Assembly (NCBI GenBank): GCA_017480225.1
Contig: JAFVBB010000010.1
Coordinates: forward strand, 56,748 to 120,747
Source: Bacteroidales bacterium
GTDB taxonomy: Bacteria; Bacteroidota; Bacteroidia; Bacteroidales; P3
Reading direction: 5' to 3'
DNA: 64,000 nucleotides
Shown here: positions 34,349-44,800 of the stretch, one piece after another
Layout of the letters: every line of letters starts with the position of its first letter
Position numbering within the stretch: the first letter of the stretch is position 1
Program-made: the position numbers and the translations under genes
The notes under the pieces: generated by a model
Seen by the model: the letters and a program-made list of their open reading frames with translations, nothing else
The model's database searches: none
What the model was told of the DNA's origin: nothing

Positions 34349-35166
34349 GGAGCAGGCTTGCCATAGCCGCCATCACGGCAACCGTGCTTCTGCTTGCTGC
34401 CTGCACGGCGCAGAAAGAGTATGCCTACCTCAAGGACGTCCCACGCGGCGAGGCGCTGCCAATAAGCCAGTCGTACAAACCCACCCTGGCTACGGGCGAC
34501 CGCCTGGCAATCATGGTCTACAGCCAGACCCCGGAGGCCACCATCGCGCTGAACAGCAGCAACGCCGCCATACACAAAAGATACTCGGAAAAAAACCTGA
34601 GCAAGGGCTACCTCGTGGGCTCCGACGGCAAGATAGTCCTGCCCCAACTGGGTGAGATGCAGGCCGCCGGGCTCACCACCGACAGCCTGGCACGCGTCAT
34701 CGCCTCCAGGCTGGTGGAGGCAGGCATAGTCCGCGACGCGAAGGTGGCGGTGGCAATCAACAACTTCACTGTGGTGGTGGTGGGCGAGGTGGCAACCCCC
34801 AACGAGGTGCACAGCCCCGGCCAGCGGCTGACAATCCTTGAGGCACTGGCAGCCTGCGGCGACATCACCGCCGACGGGGTGCCGTCGAACACCGTGGTGG
34901 TGCGCACCACGGAGCAGGGACGCACGATAGACACCGTGGACCTGACAAGCCGCACGCTGCTCGACTCGCCGTACTACTACCTCCGGCAGAACGACATTGT
35001 GTTTGTGCCACCCACCGAGAAGAAGAGAAAGAAGGCCTACCGCGACGAGGACTGGCCCACCTACATGAACCTCGGCCTGCAGAGCGTGCGCTTCGCATAC
35101 ACCACCATCTACCGCTGGTTTTTCCAGCCCAACGTGAGGAGAGCGCTCAACGAATCAAATCGTTGA
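34345..35166 (+). CDS. Wza-like polysaccharide export lipoprotein
   Basis: 273 residues with a lipobox (LLAAC, Cys20). A Poly_export domain (about 45-150; YKPTLATGDRLAIMVYSQTPE, VGSDGKIVLPQLGEMQAAGLT) is followed by an SLBB-type domain (about 150-225; VVVVGEVATPNEVHSPGQRLTILEALA). Such proteins form the outer-membrane channel for capsule or exopolysaccharide. The C-terminus has a stretch of mixed charge and aromatics (YRWFFQPN). No Wzc kinase or glycosyltransferase gene lies nearby, so it is an orphan. Translationally coupled to the ligase. Confidence 0.9.
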   Translation: MRSRLAIAAITATVLLLAACTAQKEYAYLKDVPRGEALPISQSYKPTLATGDRLAIMVYSQTPEATIALNSSNAAIHKRYSEKNLSKGYLVGSDGKIVLPQLGEMQAAGLTTDSLARVIASRLVEAGIVRDAKVAVAINNFTVVVVGEVATPNEVHSPGQRLTILEALAACGDITADGVPSNTVVVRTTEQGRTIDTVDLTSRTLLDSPYYYLRQNDIVFVPPTEKKRKKAYRDEDWPTYMNLGLQSVRFAYTTIYRWFFQPNVRRALNESNR

Positions 35167-35209
35167 CGCACACAGGCAACGCTATCGCTAACAGAAAAAA
35201 CAACCAACA

Positions 35210-35419
35210 ATGAGAAACAATACATTCATCGTGGACGGCATGGGCGGTGAGGACTGCGAGATGCTGGTCGAGAAAACACTGAAGAGCCTGGCCGGTGTGC
35301 GCAGCGCCGAGGCCGACTACCTGCAAGGCATAGTTGACGTGACCTACGACGAGCAGGCTGTGACCCCGGCAGAGATGCAGGAGGCGCTTGACGAGGCTGG
35401 CTACGACATGGAGATATGA
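35210..35419 (+). CDS. Small HMA-like protein lacking the CxxC metal site
   Basis: 69 residues with the ferredoxin-like pattern of heavy-metal-associated domains (FIVDGMGGEDCEMLVEKTLKSLAGV...VDVTYDEQAVTPAEMQEALDEAGYDMEI). The usual GMxCxxC is replaced by GMGGEDCE, so one metal cysteine is missing and copper transfer by the normal chemistry is unlikely. It lies 43 bases after the Wza-like gene and 13 bases before msrA, and may share their transcript. Its target is unknown. Confidence 0.75.
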   Translation: MRNNTFIVDGMGGEDCEMLVEKTLKSLAGVRSAEADYLQGIVDVTYDEQAVTPAEMQEALDEAGYDMEI

Positions 35420-35432
35420 CACAGGCTGCGTT

Positions 35433-35945
35433 ATGAAAACAATATTTCTTGCTGCAGGCTGCTTCTGGGGTGCACAGCACTACCTCAAACAGATACGCGG
35501 CGTGGTTGAGACCGAGACCGGCTTCGCCAACGGCAACACAGACAACCCCACCTACGAGCAGGTCTACACCGACAGCACCGGCTACGCCGAGGCAGTAAGG
35601 GTGGTGTTCGACGAAACGGTGCTCCCAATGAAGCGCCTGGTGCAGCTTTTCTTCGACTGCATAGAGCCCACCAGCGTCAACCGTCAGGGCGAAGATTGCG
35701 GCACCCGCTACCGCACAGGAGTGTACTACATCGACGCGGACGACTACAGCACAATCAAGGAGGTGTTCGACGAGGTGCAGCGACTCTACTGCGCACCGAT
35801 AGCGGTCGAGCTGGAACCAATCAAATGCTTCTTCCCCGCCGACGAGTCGCATCAGGACTACCTGGTCAAGCACCCCGACGGATACTGCCACCTGCCGCAG
35901 GCACTCTTCGAATATGCCCGCAAGGCAAACAGCGAGAGGCGATGA
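35433..35945 (+). CDS. msrA: Peptide-methionine (S)-S-oxide reductase
   Basis: 170 residues, cytosolic. Repairs S-epimers of methionine sulfoxide with reducing power from thioredoxin. The catalytic motif is AAGCFWGAQHYL near the start, followed by GFANGNTDNPTYEQVYTDSTGYAEAVRVVFD, and Cys residues near the C-terminus for recycling. The ATG at 35433 gives the family start MKTIFLAAGCFWG; the frame is open 15 codons upstream. The stop overlaps holA by four bases (ATGA). Confidence 0.96.
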   Translation: MKTIFLAAGCFWGAQHYLKQIRGVVETETGFANGNTDNPTYEQVYTDSTGYAEAVRVVFDETVLPMKRLVQLFFDCIEPTSVNRQGEDCGTRYRTGVYYIDADDYSTIKEVFDEVQRLYCAPIAVELEPIKCFFPADESHQDYLVKHPDGYCHLPQALFEYARKANSERR

Positions 35946-36943
35946 CCGACAAGCAGCTAATAAACAGCATAAAAGCTGGCGACCTCAAGCCGGTATACCT
36001 GCTCACCGGCGAGGAAAACTACTACATCGACACTGTGTCGGACTGGATTGAGCAGAACGTGGTCGACCCGACGCTCCGCGACTTTGACCAAACTGTGGTC
36101 TACGGGCGCGACGTGAAGATGAACGATGTCATCGGCCAGGCCAAGCGCTACCCTATGATGTCGCCAGTGCACCTGGTAATGGTGAAAGAGGCGCAGGAGA
36201 TTGACACCAAGCAGTGGGCATTGCTGGCCGATTACCTGGAGAAGCCAATGGCACAGACGATGCTGGTGCTGTGCTACAGGCACAAGACCCTCGACAAGCG
36301 CACCGCAGCCTACAAGGCCATAGCCAAAGCGGGCGTAGTGTTCGAGACCAAGCACCCCTACGACAGCGCCATACCGGGCTGGATAGCAGCTGAGGCCTCG
36401 GCACACGGCCATCAAATAAGCGAGCAGTGCGCAATGATGATTGCAGGCCAGCTGGGCAACGACCTTGGTAAACTGGCAAGCGAGTTGGGCAAGTTGTACC
36501 CACTGCTCAAACCAGGAGAGCCAATTGACGAGCGGCTGGTGGAGGAGCAGATTGGCATCAGCAGGGAATACAATGTCTTCGAACTGCAGAAAGCCATCGG
36601 CCAGCGCAACCCGCTTGTGTGCAACCGCATTGTGAACTACATGGCTGCCAATCCGAAGAAGAACCCCATACAACTCATTGTGCCGTCGCTCTACGGGTGG
36701 GTGCTCAAGGTGATGTTCTACCACCAGGTGGAGAACAAGAGCGAGGCAGCAAAAGTGATAGGATGCCCGCTTTCGTTTGTGGGCGAGTATGCCATGGCAG
36801 CACGCAACTATTCGCTGGCCAAACTGGCCAGCTGCATAGGCTACCTCTACGACACTGACCTTCGCTCAAAAGGAGTGCGCAACAGCGGCACAGTGACCGA
36901 CGGCGAGTTGCTGAAAGAACTTGTCTTTAAGATGATACACTAA
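35942..36943 (+). CDS. holA: DNA polymerase III, delta subunit
   Basis: 333 residues. HolA is the clamp-loader subunit that opens the beta clamp. The N-terminal motif LKPVYLLTGEENYYIDTVSDWIEQ and the region YPMMSPVHLVMVKEAQ with a C-terminal helical collar (NPKKNPIQLIVPSLYGWVLKVMFYH...KVIGCPLSFVGEY) match the family and length. It starts at ATG 35942 overlapping the msrA stop and ends 13 bases before the TonB receptor. Confidence 0.92.
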   Translation: MTDKQLINSIKAGDLKPVYLLTGEENYYIDTVSDWIEQNVVDPTLRDFDQTVVYGRDVKMNDVIGQAKRYPMMSPVHLVMVKEAQEIDTKQWALLADYLEKPMAQTMLVLCYRHKTLDKRTAAYKAIAKAGVVFETKHPYDSAIPGWIAAEASAHGHQISEQCAMMIAGQLGNDLGKLASELGKLYPLLKPGEPIDERLVEEQIGISREYNVFELQKAIGQRNPLVCNRIVNYMAANPKKNPIQLIVPSLYGWVLKVMFYHQVENKSEAAKVIGCPLSFVGEYAMAARNYSLAKLASCIGYLYDTDLRSKGVRNSGTVTDGELLKELVFKMIH

Positions 36944-36956
36944 ACAGTTGACCACG

Positions 36957-39278
36957 ATGAAACAATTCCTTACCACCGTGATGCTTGTGATGCTGGCCGT
37001 TACGGCCGCGGCACAAGGTACAGTGAAGGGTGTGGTTGTCGACGAGAGCAACGGCGAGGCGGTGCCGTTTGCAACTGTTATGCTGGAAAACACCAGCAAC
37101 GGCACAATCACCGACCTCAACGGCTTTTTCCTCATCAACAAGCTTAAGGCAGGCGACTACTCCGTGCGCGTTCACTGCATTGGCTACGAGGAGCATCGGG
37201 AGACGGTGACAATCAACGAGCGGCGGAGCGTGAACATTACGGTCAAGCTCAAACCAATGTCGCAGACCATCAAGACTGTGGAGGTGACGTCGACACGATC
37301 AGAAGAGCGAAAGATGCAGACGCAGGTGAGCGTGGAGAAACTGACGGCAAGCCAGATACAGCAGATGCCCTCAGTGGGAGGCACGGCAGACATTGCACAG
37401 TACATGCAGGTGCTGCCCGGCGTGAACTCCACCGGTGACCAGGGCGGACAGCTTTACGTGCGCGGCGGCTCGATGATACAAAACCTCACGCTCCTCGACG
37501 GCATGGTGGTGTACAACCCATTCCACTCCATCGGCCTTTATTCTATCTTTGAGACCGACATCATTCTCAACGCCGACATCTACACCGGAGGGTTCGGAGC
37601 CGAATATGGCGGCAGGCTGTCGTCGGTGATGGACATTAAGACACGCGACGGCAACAAGCGACGACACAGCGGCAAGCTGGGCATCAATACTTTCGGAGCC
37701 AGCATCCTGCTGGAAGGCCCGCTGAAGAGAGAGACTGACAACTCGAGATCGGCCATCACTTACCTGCTTTCGGCCAAAAACTCCTACCTTTCGCACACAT
37801 CAAAGATACTCTACCCATATGTAAGTGGAGGTATGCCGTTTGACTTCACCGACCTGTACGGCAAACTGACCATCAATTCGGGAACAGGAAGCAAAGCCAG
37901 CCTGTTCGGATTTGTCTTCGACGACTCGGTGAGCAACTTCCAGTCCATAGCCAACTACCACTGGCGCAACATAGGCTTCGGAACCAACTTCATGCTCGTC
38001 ACCGGAAGCAGCGCCATACTTGAGGGCACGCTGGCCTACAGCAACTACCGAATAGGCCTGGACGACGGATCGACGCAGGACAAGTTCTCCACCATAGGCG
38101 GGTTCAATGCCACGTTGCAAGCCACAAACTTCATAGGAGACAACCGCCTGAGCTACGGCCTCTCGATGGAAGGCTACACCACTGACTATCAATTCTGGAA
38201 CCAATACTCGAAACACATCTCGCAACACGAGCCCTCTACCAACCTGTCGGTATACATGACATACAAAGCGATTGCCGGCAAGTGGCTGCTTGAACCCGGA
38301 GTGCGCTTGATAGACTACGCCAGCCTGCGCAGCCTGCGACCAGAGCCTCGCATCTCGGCAAAATACAACGCCACCGACCGTCTGCGCTTCAAGGCAGCCG
38401 CAGGATTGTACAGCCAAGTGTTCCTCGACGCACGGTCGGACAACGACGTGGTAAACCTCTTCACCGGATTCCTGACCGGCAGCGCCGACCTCGGCGTGCC
38501 GTCGTCGTTCCTTGGTAGCGAGGTGACCACTTGTGTGCAACAGGCCCGACACCTGATTGTGGGTGCCGAATATGACATCACCAAACTGGTTTCGCTCAAT
38601 GCCGAGTTGTACGTCAAACATTTCAACCAGCTGCTCAACGCCAACCGAAACAAGATGTACGACACGGACGAGGATCCTGCCTACGGCATGGGCGGAGTTT
38701 TCGAGAAACCCGAATATCTAACAAAAAACTACATCATAGAGGATGGCATTGCGACGGGTCTGGACATAAGCCTTACAGCCGACCTTGACAGACTGTACCT
38801 TTGGGCAACCTACTCACTGGGATATGTGCAGCGCACCGACGAAGTATTGACCTACAATCCACACTACGACCGCAGACACACCGTAAACGTGCTGGCAACC
38901 TACACATTCGGCAAAGAGAACTGCTGGGAAATCAGCGGGCGCTGGACAATAGGCAGCGGGTTCCCATTCACACAAACGCAGGGGGTGTACCAAATGCTGG
39001 GCTTCGACGGCAACATCACCGGCGACTATACCCGCGAGAATGGAGATTATTCCATTCACTACGCCGAGTTGTACAAGGGTCGTCTGCCAGCCTACCATAG
39101 ACTTGACATCGGGCTAAAAAGAAAAATCTCCATGGGTGCCCGGTCAGTCCTCGAGCTGAATCTCGGTGCCACGAATGTGTACAGCCGCAAAAACATTTTC
39201 TACTTCAACAGGGCGACATTTGAGAGGGTAAACCAGTTGCCGTTGATGGTAACCTTCGGCCTCAATTTCCGGTTCTAA
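36957..39278 (+). CDS. TonB-dependent outer-membrane receptor with N-terminal carboxypeptidase-regulatory domain
   Basis: 773 residues with a signal peptide (ends AAAQ). Domains: CarboxypepD_reg-like (about 20-100; GTVKGVVVDESNGEAVPFATVML), plug (about 115-225; GTADIAQYMQVLPGVNSTGDQGGQLYVRGGS), then a 22-strand type barrel to the last aromatic strand (LMVTFGLNFRF). It takes up an unknown large or iron-linked ligand using TonB energy. No SusD partner, so it is not a SusC-type glycan system. The ATG at 36957 is used; a TTG three codons earlier is possible. A strong bidirectional terminator follows. Confidence 0.92.
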   Translation: MKQFLTTVMLVMLAVTAAAQGTVKGVVVDESNGEAVPFATVMLENTSNGTITDLNGFFLINKLKAGDYSVRVHCIGYEEHRETVTINERRSVNITVKLKPMSQTIKTVEVTSTRSEERKMQTQVSVEKLTASQIQQMPSVGGTADIAQYMQVLPGVNSTGDQGGQLYVRGGSMIQNLTLLDGMVVYNPFHSIGLYSIFETDIILNADIYTGGFGAEYGGRLSSVMDIKTRDGNKRRHSGKLGINTFGASILLEGPLKRETDNSRSAITYLLSAKNSYLSHTSKILYPYVSGGMPFDFTDLYGKLTINSGTGSKASLFGFVFDDSVSNFQSIANYHWRNIGFGTNFMLVTGSSAILEGTLAYSNYRIGLDDGSTQDKFSTIGGFNATLQATNFIGDNRLSYGLSMEGYTTDYQFWNQYSKHISQHEPSTNLSVYMTYKAIAGKWLLEPGVRLIDYASLRSLRPEPRISAKYNATDRLRFKAAAGLYSQVFLDARSDNDVVNLFTGFLTGSADLGVPSSFLGSEVTTCVQQARHLIVGAEYDITKLVSLNAELYVKHFNQLLNANRNKMYDTDEDPAYGMGGVFEKPEYLTKNYIIEDGIATGLDISLTADLDRLYLWATYSLGYVQRTDEVLTYNPHYDRRHTVNVLATYTFGKENCWEISGRWTIGSGFPFTQTQGVYQMLGFDGNITGDYTRENGDYSIHYAELYKGRLPAYHRLDIGLKRKISMGARSVLELNLGATNVYSRKNIFYFNRATFERVNQLPLMVTFGLNFRF

Positions 39279-39288
39279 TTGGCGACAA

Positions 39289-39333
39289 AAAAGGAAAGCG
39301 CATCCATTTATATAATGGATGCGCTTTCCTTTT
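39289..39333. terminator. Strong bidirectional terminator
   Basis: Perfect 20-bp arms (39289-39308 and 39314-39333) with a 5-base loop, A-run on one side and T-run on the other. It serves the TonB receptor (plus) and the HdeD-like gene (minus). Confidence 0.9.
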
Positions 39334-39346
39334 ATGTACTCGGCGC

Positions 39347-39856
39347 CTATGCCTTCCCTGCCCATAAATAAGCCAGCACGCAGCCAACAGCGGATGCCAA
39401 AAAGCCAACTCCAGCCACAATTCCAACAAGGGAGGTTGCCACAGAGGTTGCAAACACAGCCACAAACCCCGCCACAATGGCGAGGGCCGATGGTAGGAAC
39501 ATCCATGACCAACAGTCCAATCCAAGTTTGCGTAAACGCAAGGCAACAACGACCTTGTCAATACCTTCGGCCAAAAGAACAAGTCCAATCAGGACAATCA
39601 GAATGCTCGGCCAAATGATTATAGCCAAGCCTGCCGCTGCCATAAACACTGCCAACACAATATTCCAAATGCCATTGCTCCCAGTGGAGCGGTCACGTCC
39701 AAACAAAAATACCAACACACCGCCAGCCACCAATACCAGTCCTGGCACAAGGGCAATGGAGAAAGAGGCGAGTTTGGGTTGAACGAAACACAGCACAGCC
39801 AAGGCAAACATAACGAGGCTGTGTAGAATGAGGTTGCTTGACGACAACAGTTTCAT
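39347..39856 (-). CDS. HdeD/DUF308 family membrane protein
   Basis: 169 residues, almost all membrane: about six hydrophobic segments (for example LVMFALAVLCFVQP, IVLAVFMAAAGLAIIIWPSILIVLIGLVLLAEG, ALAIVAGFVAVFATSV, LVGIVAGVGFLASAVGCVLAYL). In E. coli HdeD contributes to acid resistance at high density; the role here is unknown. It is downstream of clpS by 17 bases on the same strand. Confidence 0.8.
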   Translation of the reverse strand: MKLLSSSNLILHSLVMFALAVLCFVQPKLASFSIALVPGLVLVAGGVLVFLFGRDRSTGSNGIWNIVLAVFMAAAGLAIIIWPSILIVLIGLVLLAEGIDKVVVALRLRKLGLDCWSWMFLPSALAIVAGFVAVFATSVATSLVGIVAGVGFLASAVGCVLAYLWAGKA

Positions 39857-39873
39857 GATGTATTCGCTTTTTA

Positions 39874-40164
39874 TTATTCTTTTATTTCACTGGTCAATTC
39901 CTTGTCAAGCAACGCGGAGTGCATCGGCATTAGCTGGGAATATGTCCCTTGCTTAACGATGCATGAGCCATGGCAATGCACAAGTACAGCACACTGTTCG
40001 GCCTGCTCCTGCGTGTGCCGGCATATGTCTACCAATGCCTTGATTACATAGTCAAATGTGTGCACATCGTCATTGTAGAGCACAAGGGAACATCCGCTGT
40101 CCTCAAGTACTTCCGCCGAGGCATCAACTTCCGGGCTAACGTATGGTTTTGTTGGATTATTCAT
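39874..40164 (-). CDS. clpS: ATP-dependent Clp protease adaptor ClpS
   Basis: 96 residues. ClpS binds N-degron substrates and hands them to ClpAP or ClpCP. The family core is seen in CSLVLYNDDVHTFDYVIKALVDICRHTQEQAEQCAVLVHCHGSCIVKQG. The ATG at 40164 lies inside the end of ispF (8-base overlap); the frame is open upstream but that part is ispF on the same strand. It closes the porU-porV-ispF-clpS run. Confidence 0.93.
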   Translation of the reverse strand: MNNPTKPYVSPEVDASAEVLEDSGCSLVLYNDDVHTFDYVIKALVDICRHTQEQAEQCAVLVHCHGSCIVKQGTYSQLMPMHSALLDKELTSEIKE

Positions 40165-40633
40165 GTTCGAACAGTAATGCGACAGCAGTGGCAGAAATGC
40201 CTTCCTCACGACCCTCGAAGCCAAGTTGCTCCGTTGTGGTGGCTTTGACCGACACTCTCCCCACGTCGATATGCAGCGTGTCAGCAATAGATTGCCGCAT
40301 TTGGTTAATGTACGGAGCAAGCTTTGGTCGCTGTGCCACAACTGTACTGTCAATGTTACCTATCGAATAACCGGCCTCAGCAACCAGCACTCCAACACGA
40401 CCAAGCAGCAACAGACTGCTGATGCCCTTGTAACGAGTATCCGAGTCGGGGAAATGTTTTCCAATGTCTCCCAGTGCGGCCGCACCAAGCAGAGCATCAC
40501 AGATAGCGTGAACCAGCACGTCAGCGTCACTATGGCCTACAAGTCCATGGGTATGCTCCACTCGAACCCCTCCCAACCACAATGGAATCCCCTCCGCCAA
40601 ACGATGCACATCATATCCGCTGCCTATCCTCAT
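40157..40633 (-). CDS. ispF: 2-C-methyl-D-erythritol 2,4-cyclodiphosphate synthase
   Basis: 158 residues, full length. IspF makes the cyclic diphosphate in the non-mevalonate isoprenoid pathway. Metal site GYDVHRL (Asp8, His10), then GGVRVEHTHGLVGHSDADVLVHAICDALLGAAALGDIGKHFPDSD, and C-terminal VKATTTEQLGFEGREEGI. It overlaps porV by four bases (ATGA) and clpS by eight. Confidence 0.97.
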   Translation of the reverse strand: MRIGSGYDVHRLAEGIPLWLGGVRVEHTHGLVGHSDADVLVHAICDALLGAAALGDIGKHFPDSDTRYKGISSLLLLGRVGVLVAEAGYSIGNIDSTVVAQRPKLAPYINQMRQSIADTLHIDVGRVSVKATTTEQLGFEGREEGISATAVALLFEHE

Positions 40634-41793
40634 TTTATCGGTTGTAAATTGGCGGTCAACTGTATACGAATAGTGTTCGACAATGGGTTTGTGGAGAATT
40701 TGGCCGTTGGCACAAGATAGGAAAAGTCGAACTGGAAATAACTGTAACGCACGCCAAGTCCAAAAGTCGCATACTGGCGGCCTCCCTTGTTCTCGTGCTC
40801 GAAGAAATATCCTGCCCTAACCGCGAAAGTCTCTGCGTACCAATATTCCGCACCAAGGTTAAGCTGGAGTTCCTGCAATTCCTCACTGAATCCACCAGGT
40901 GCGTCACCAAATGACTGGAACACGCCGGATATCACACCAATATTGGTATATTCTGTCAATGTCTGCGTGCCAGACCGGAACTTAGGAGTGGGAACAAGCA
41001 ACTTGTTGACATCGGCCATGACCGATATTTTGTTGTACTCGTCAATCCTGCTTGTATATCTCGCGCCAAGACGCATATTTGACGGAAGAAACTCGCGGCT
41101 GTTGTTGTCGTCACTGTACGACAACTTGGCTCCCAGGTTCGACAAGAACAAACCAACCGCAATGTCCTCATTCTTGCTGACGCTGTTTTGGTAATATACA
41201 CCAATGTCAGCAGCCAACGAGTTGGCAGGGTGCGTCTCTGTGTTGCCACTACCGTCGTTGAGGGTCTGCCCATTAGTCAGGTCGCTACGCATATACCGTC
41301 CAGTCGCTCCGAGTGACAGATGATCGGTTATCATCATTGAATAAGTCGCATCAAATGCAAACTCATTGGGATGGAGGTCAGTCACCTTGTTACCCTCAAT
41401 ATCGCGCATGTCGATGTCGCCAAGTGAGAAGTAAGTGAGTGATGCCGCCGCCACACTGCGGGGGTTGATACGGTAGTAGCCAGCCAGATAAAGCAGGTTC
41501 ATGTCACCCACATTGAGGTTTCGCAGCCACGGTGTAAAAGTGGTGCTGGCGCCCATATCTCCATCGATAAATGCGAATTTTGCATTGTTCCAGTGAGCAG
41601 AATATATGTCAGGCATAGATGCGGCACCCACATCGCCCATTCCGCTGCTGACTGCATCCGGAGCAATGAGCAGTATCGGCATTCCTGTTGATATGAAATT
41701 CTTCTGTTGTCCAAGCCAACCCGTCTGCTGGCCATAAGCCGCCACACAGACAGAGGTCACCAATATTGCGGACAAAAGTGCTTTTTTCATCAT
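40630..41793 (-). CDS. porV: T9SS outer-membrane protein PorV (LptO)
   Basis: 387 residues. A signal peptide (ends AYGQ) is followed by the family features: PILLIAPDAVSSGMGDVGAAS, HWNNAKFAF, FTPWLRNL and an OmpP1/FadL-like barrel ending with LTANLQ. PorV shuttles T9SS cargo from the translocon SprA/Sov to the PorU sortase. It lies just downstream of porU, as in Porphyromonas gingivalis, with a gap of 50 bases. Confidence 0.92.
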   Translation of the reverse strand: MMKKALLSAILVTSVCVAAYGQQTGWLGQQKNFISTGMPILLIAPDAVSSGMGDVGAASMPDIYSAHWNNAKFAFIDGDMGASTTFTPWLRNLNVGDMNLLYLAGYYRINPRSVAAASLTYFSLGDIDMRDIEGNKVTDLHPNEFAFDATYSMMITDHLSLGATGRYMRSDLTNGQTLNDGSGNTETHPANSLAADIGVYYQNSVSKNEDIAVGLFLSNLGAKLSYSDDNNSREFLPSNMRLGARYTSRIDEYNKISVMADVNKLLVPTPKFRSGTQTLTEYTNIGVISGVFQSFGDAPGGFSEELQELQLNLGAEYWYAETFAVRAGYFFEHENKGGRQYATFGLGVRYSYFQFDFSYLVPTAKFSTNPLSNTIRIQLTANLQPIK

Positions 41794-41843
41794 TCGTTCG
41801 TTTGAATTACCAGCCTAAACGTAATTTGGCCTCAAATATTGCG

Positions 41844-44800
41844 TCATCTGACCACACATTTTGCAGAAACGAAGTGCCTGCCGCCCTCTCTGTCCGTCAC
41901 CACGCAACGAACCATATATAGACCCGAAGGTAACGACGACACATCCCAGCGTATTGGGCCAACCACAAAACAACCCGGTGTCACTGCAGGCGCAAAGGTC
42001 TGCAACAGACGTCCGTGCATATTGTATATCTGCACTTCTGCCGACACAGCGCTGCCATCGTTCAACTCAAAACTGATAGAGGTCTCTGTCGTAGCAGGGT
42101 TCGGAGCACAAACAAGGTTCTGCATCACCATTGTGTCGGTCGAGGCCACCGTAAAGTCCAGCGTAGCCTTTGCTGAAATGTTGTATATGTTCCAGGCCTT
42201 CAGTGTAAGGGTGTGCCTGCCTGGCTCAAGTTGCGGGAATGTATAGACCACAGTCCCATACCCATTGCGCTCAACATCGGGCTGAAACAGATCGTTCAGA
42301 ACCACCAGGCAGCCAGGCTTGCCGTCAAGGACAACAGTAATGTCATGACCAAGGCCTGCGCCAGCATTGATTCCTGCCGAGTCAGCCAACAATGCAATCA
42401 ATGTAGGTGTGGAATTAGTCAGTCCTCCACTGCGGAAGTTGGTGTCACCCATGAAAAGGCGGATTACAGGTGCCGATGAACTCATGGTGGCAGTGTCATT
42501 CAGTCCGCCAAGCAGCAGATTTGAGTAGCTGCCGCTTGCATGGTCAGCACCCGATTGGGCATAATGGCTCAACTTTGCGTTGGCATACTGGTAGGCCACA
42601 TCCTTCGGCACGACAAACGAATACTCAAACCGCCCGCCTTTCACTGGATGACTTCCCCTATAGAGCATATTCTTCTGCTGTGTAAAGCGCACCTCGGTGC
42701 CGGGATTGTCGTTGGCGAGCGTCGATGTGAGCATTGCCCGGTCGTAGACGATAGGGTAAATTGTGCCATCAAAGTCGCTTATCAGCACTCCGCTCTCGTC
42801 TCGAACCTCTCCACTGACGGTCACTCGCGACAGAACGACGGCCGTGTCACACTCTCCGTCGGTCACATCCCGTCCATTTATGGCAGTCACCACCACCTTG
42901 TTGCGTGGCTGTGACAACCGCAAAGCCGGGTCACCGGTGAGTCCTATACACTGCGAAACTACGGTAAGGTTCTTCGCCATGCGGAGTGCGTCACCAATAG
43001 TGTTTTCCGGGTCAAGGGCCAAGCGCACCACGTCGTTGTTGAACTTCTCGTTGTGGCTTATCGGCCTCGACGCGCTTATTACAGCCACCGCAGCCGCCGG
43101 GGCAAGCAACATAGCCTCCGCGCCGCATAGTTCCGTCGGCTGGTCAAACCGGCCATAAGAGCATGTGCTGGTGACCAGAATCGGCAGTCTGTCCACATTG
43201 CTGTACCCATCAATGTCACTGAATTCCACATAGCGCTCGGTCCCGATATAGGTAGCCGAGCCGTGGCCGATATAGTTCACCAGCAGGCAACCGTTGTTGA
43301 TGCGCTGGCGCAAGGCGTTGTTGAGGTCGGGATAATACGAGCCAATGGCGCCGCTGCTCTGATGGTAGGCATCAGCATACAACTTTTCCACATTGATCTG
43401 GGGGTAATGTTCGGCAATGCTACGCGCAACCACCTCACTTGAATGGGCAAACGCAGAGTCGTAGGGATGGCCAGGGTCGGCATCATCGGCCAACAGTGCC
43501 ACATAATTTCGCCAATCGCCATGCTCACCCTCACTGGCCAGGTCGCGCAACGTGATGTATCCCACATGCTTGTCTACAATGTGCTTCGCCTCATCCAAGT
43601 TTCTCGCCGGCAGCCTGCCAACGCTCACATCCAAGTCCTCGCTTTGGCTCCCCCTGCCATCGGGCCTTAGGTAACCCAGCATGTCGTCACCACAATACGA
43701 GGCGCCCACGTCGTCGAAAGAGTATGGTGTCTCATACGTGACAAGCGTGGTCGAACCGTCGCCCAGAATGCCTCGATTGTCGTATGTTCCCTTGCCCATC
43801 AACAGCAGATAGCGAGGCGGAGCATCGGGATACTGTGCTTTCAACCACCGAAGCAGCGAGCGCAATGCCATCGGGTCCTGTTTGCCCGACGAGAACTCGG
43901 CAAACACCTCACGGTCGGTCGCGACGAGGGTGCTCATTCCATCAAACACCTCATGCAGCGCGGCCAGCCTCCTGGCTTCACTCGCCAATGCCGGGTTTGT
44001 CACCACCACCAGGTCAGCCTGGCCTGCTCCATGCAGGTTCTGGTTCGTCACCTCTTCTATCTTTTCCGGCTTTAGTGTATTGCCAACGGTGAAGAGCACG
44101 TATGTGCGTGGTCTATACGCACTGTCTGTCCATCCCCCATCAAAATCTGGCTCTTCCACAAGTCTTGAGCTCACATCCCACAGCCGAAGCTGCTGGGTGC
44201 TGCCCTCCACGCTGCGCCTCACAACGCTGTCGGGCATTGGGTCGGTTCGCAATATCTTCTGCTTGCCGTCGTATCGCATCGCCACCTCGGCAGTCATCTC
44301 GATGAAGTCCAGGTAGCCTGTGGCGGCAGTCTCATATGGCGAGTACTCTATCCTCACGTCATACTGCGAGGCCGTTCCGTTGAATGCATCAATCACAGTC
44401 TTGTACACCTCGCTGGTTGTGATGCCCACCGTGTTGCTGTAGCCTGTGGTAGTCACCGAATACTGCCCAAATGTCGAGGCCACATGCGCCAGCGCATAAC
44501 GCAATTTGACCACCCCTGTCGGAGTGCCGTCAAGCGTCATCTGGAAGTTCCTCGAGAGAAGGGCGTTGTTGAACCGCTCACCCATCCACCGCTGCCCGGA
44601 TGCAAAGACGTTTACAAGGTCGTTGTCAATCTTTGTCACAGCGGTGTGGGTAGAGACCTGCGCAGTCGGCTCGCCTTGGTGTGCCCTCTTGACCACACGC
44701 AGAGGCGTGGCGGCATGTGCGGTCAGGTAGTAGTGGTTTTCGTTGGCATAGGCATGGCGCGTAAACTCCCATCTCGCGTCGGCTTCAGTGTAGACCCATC

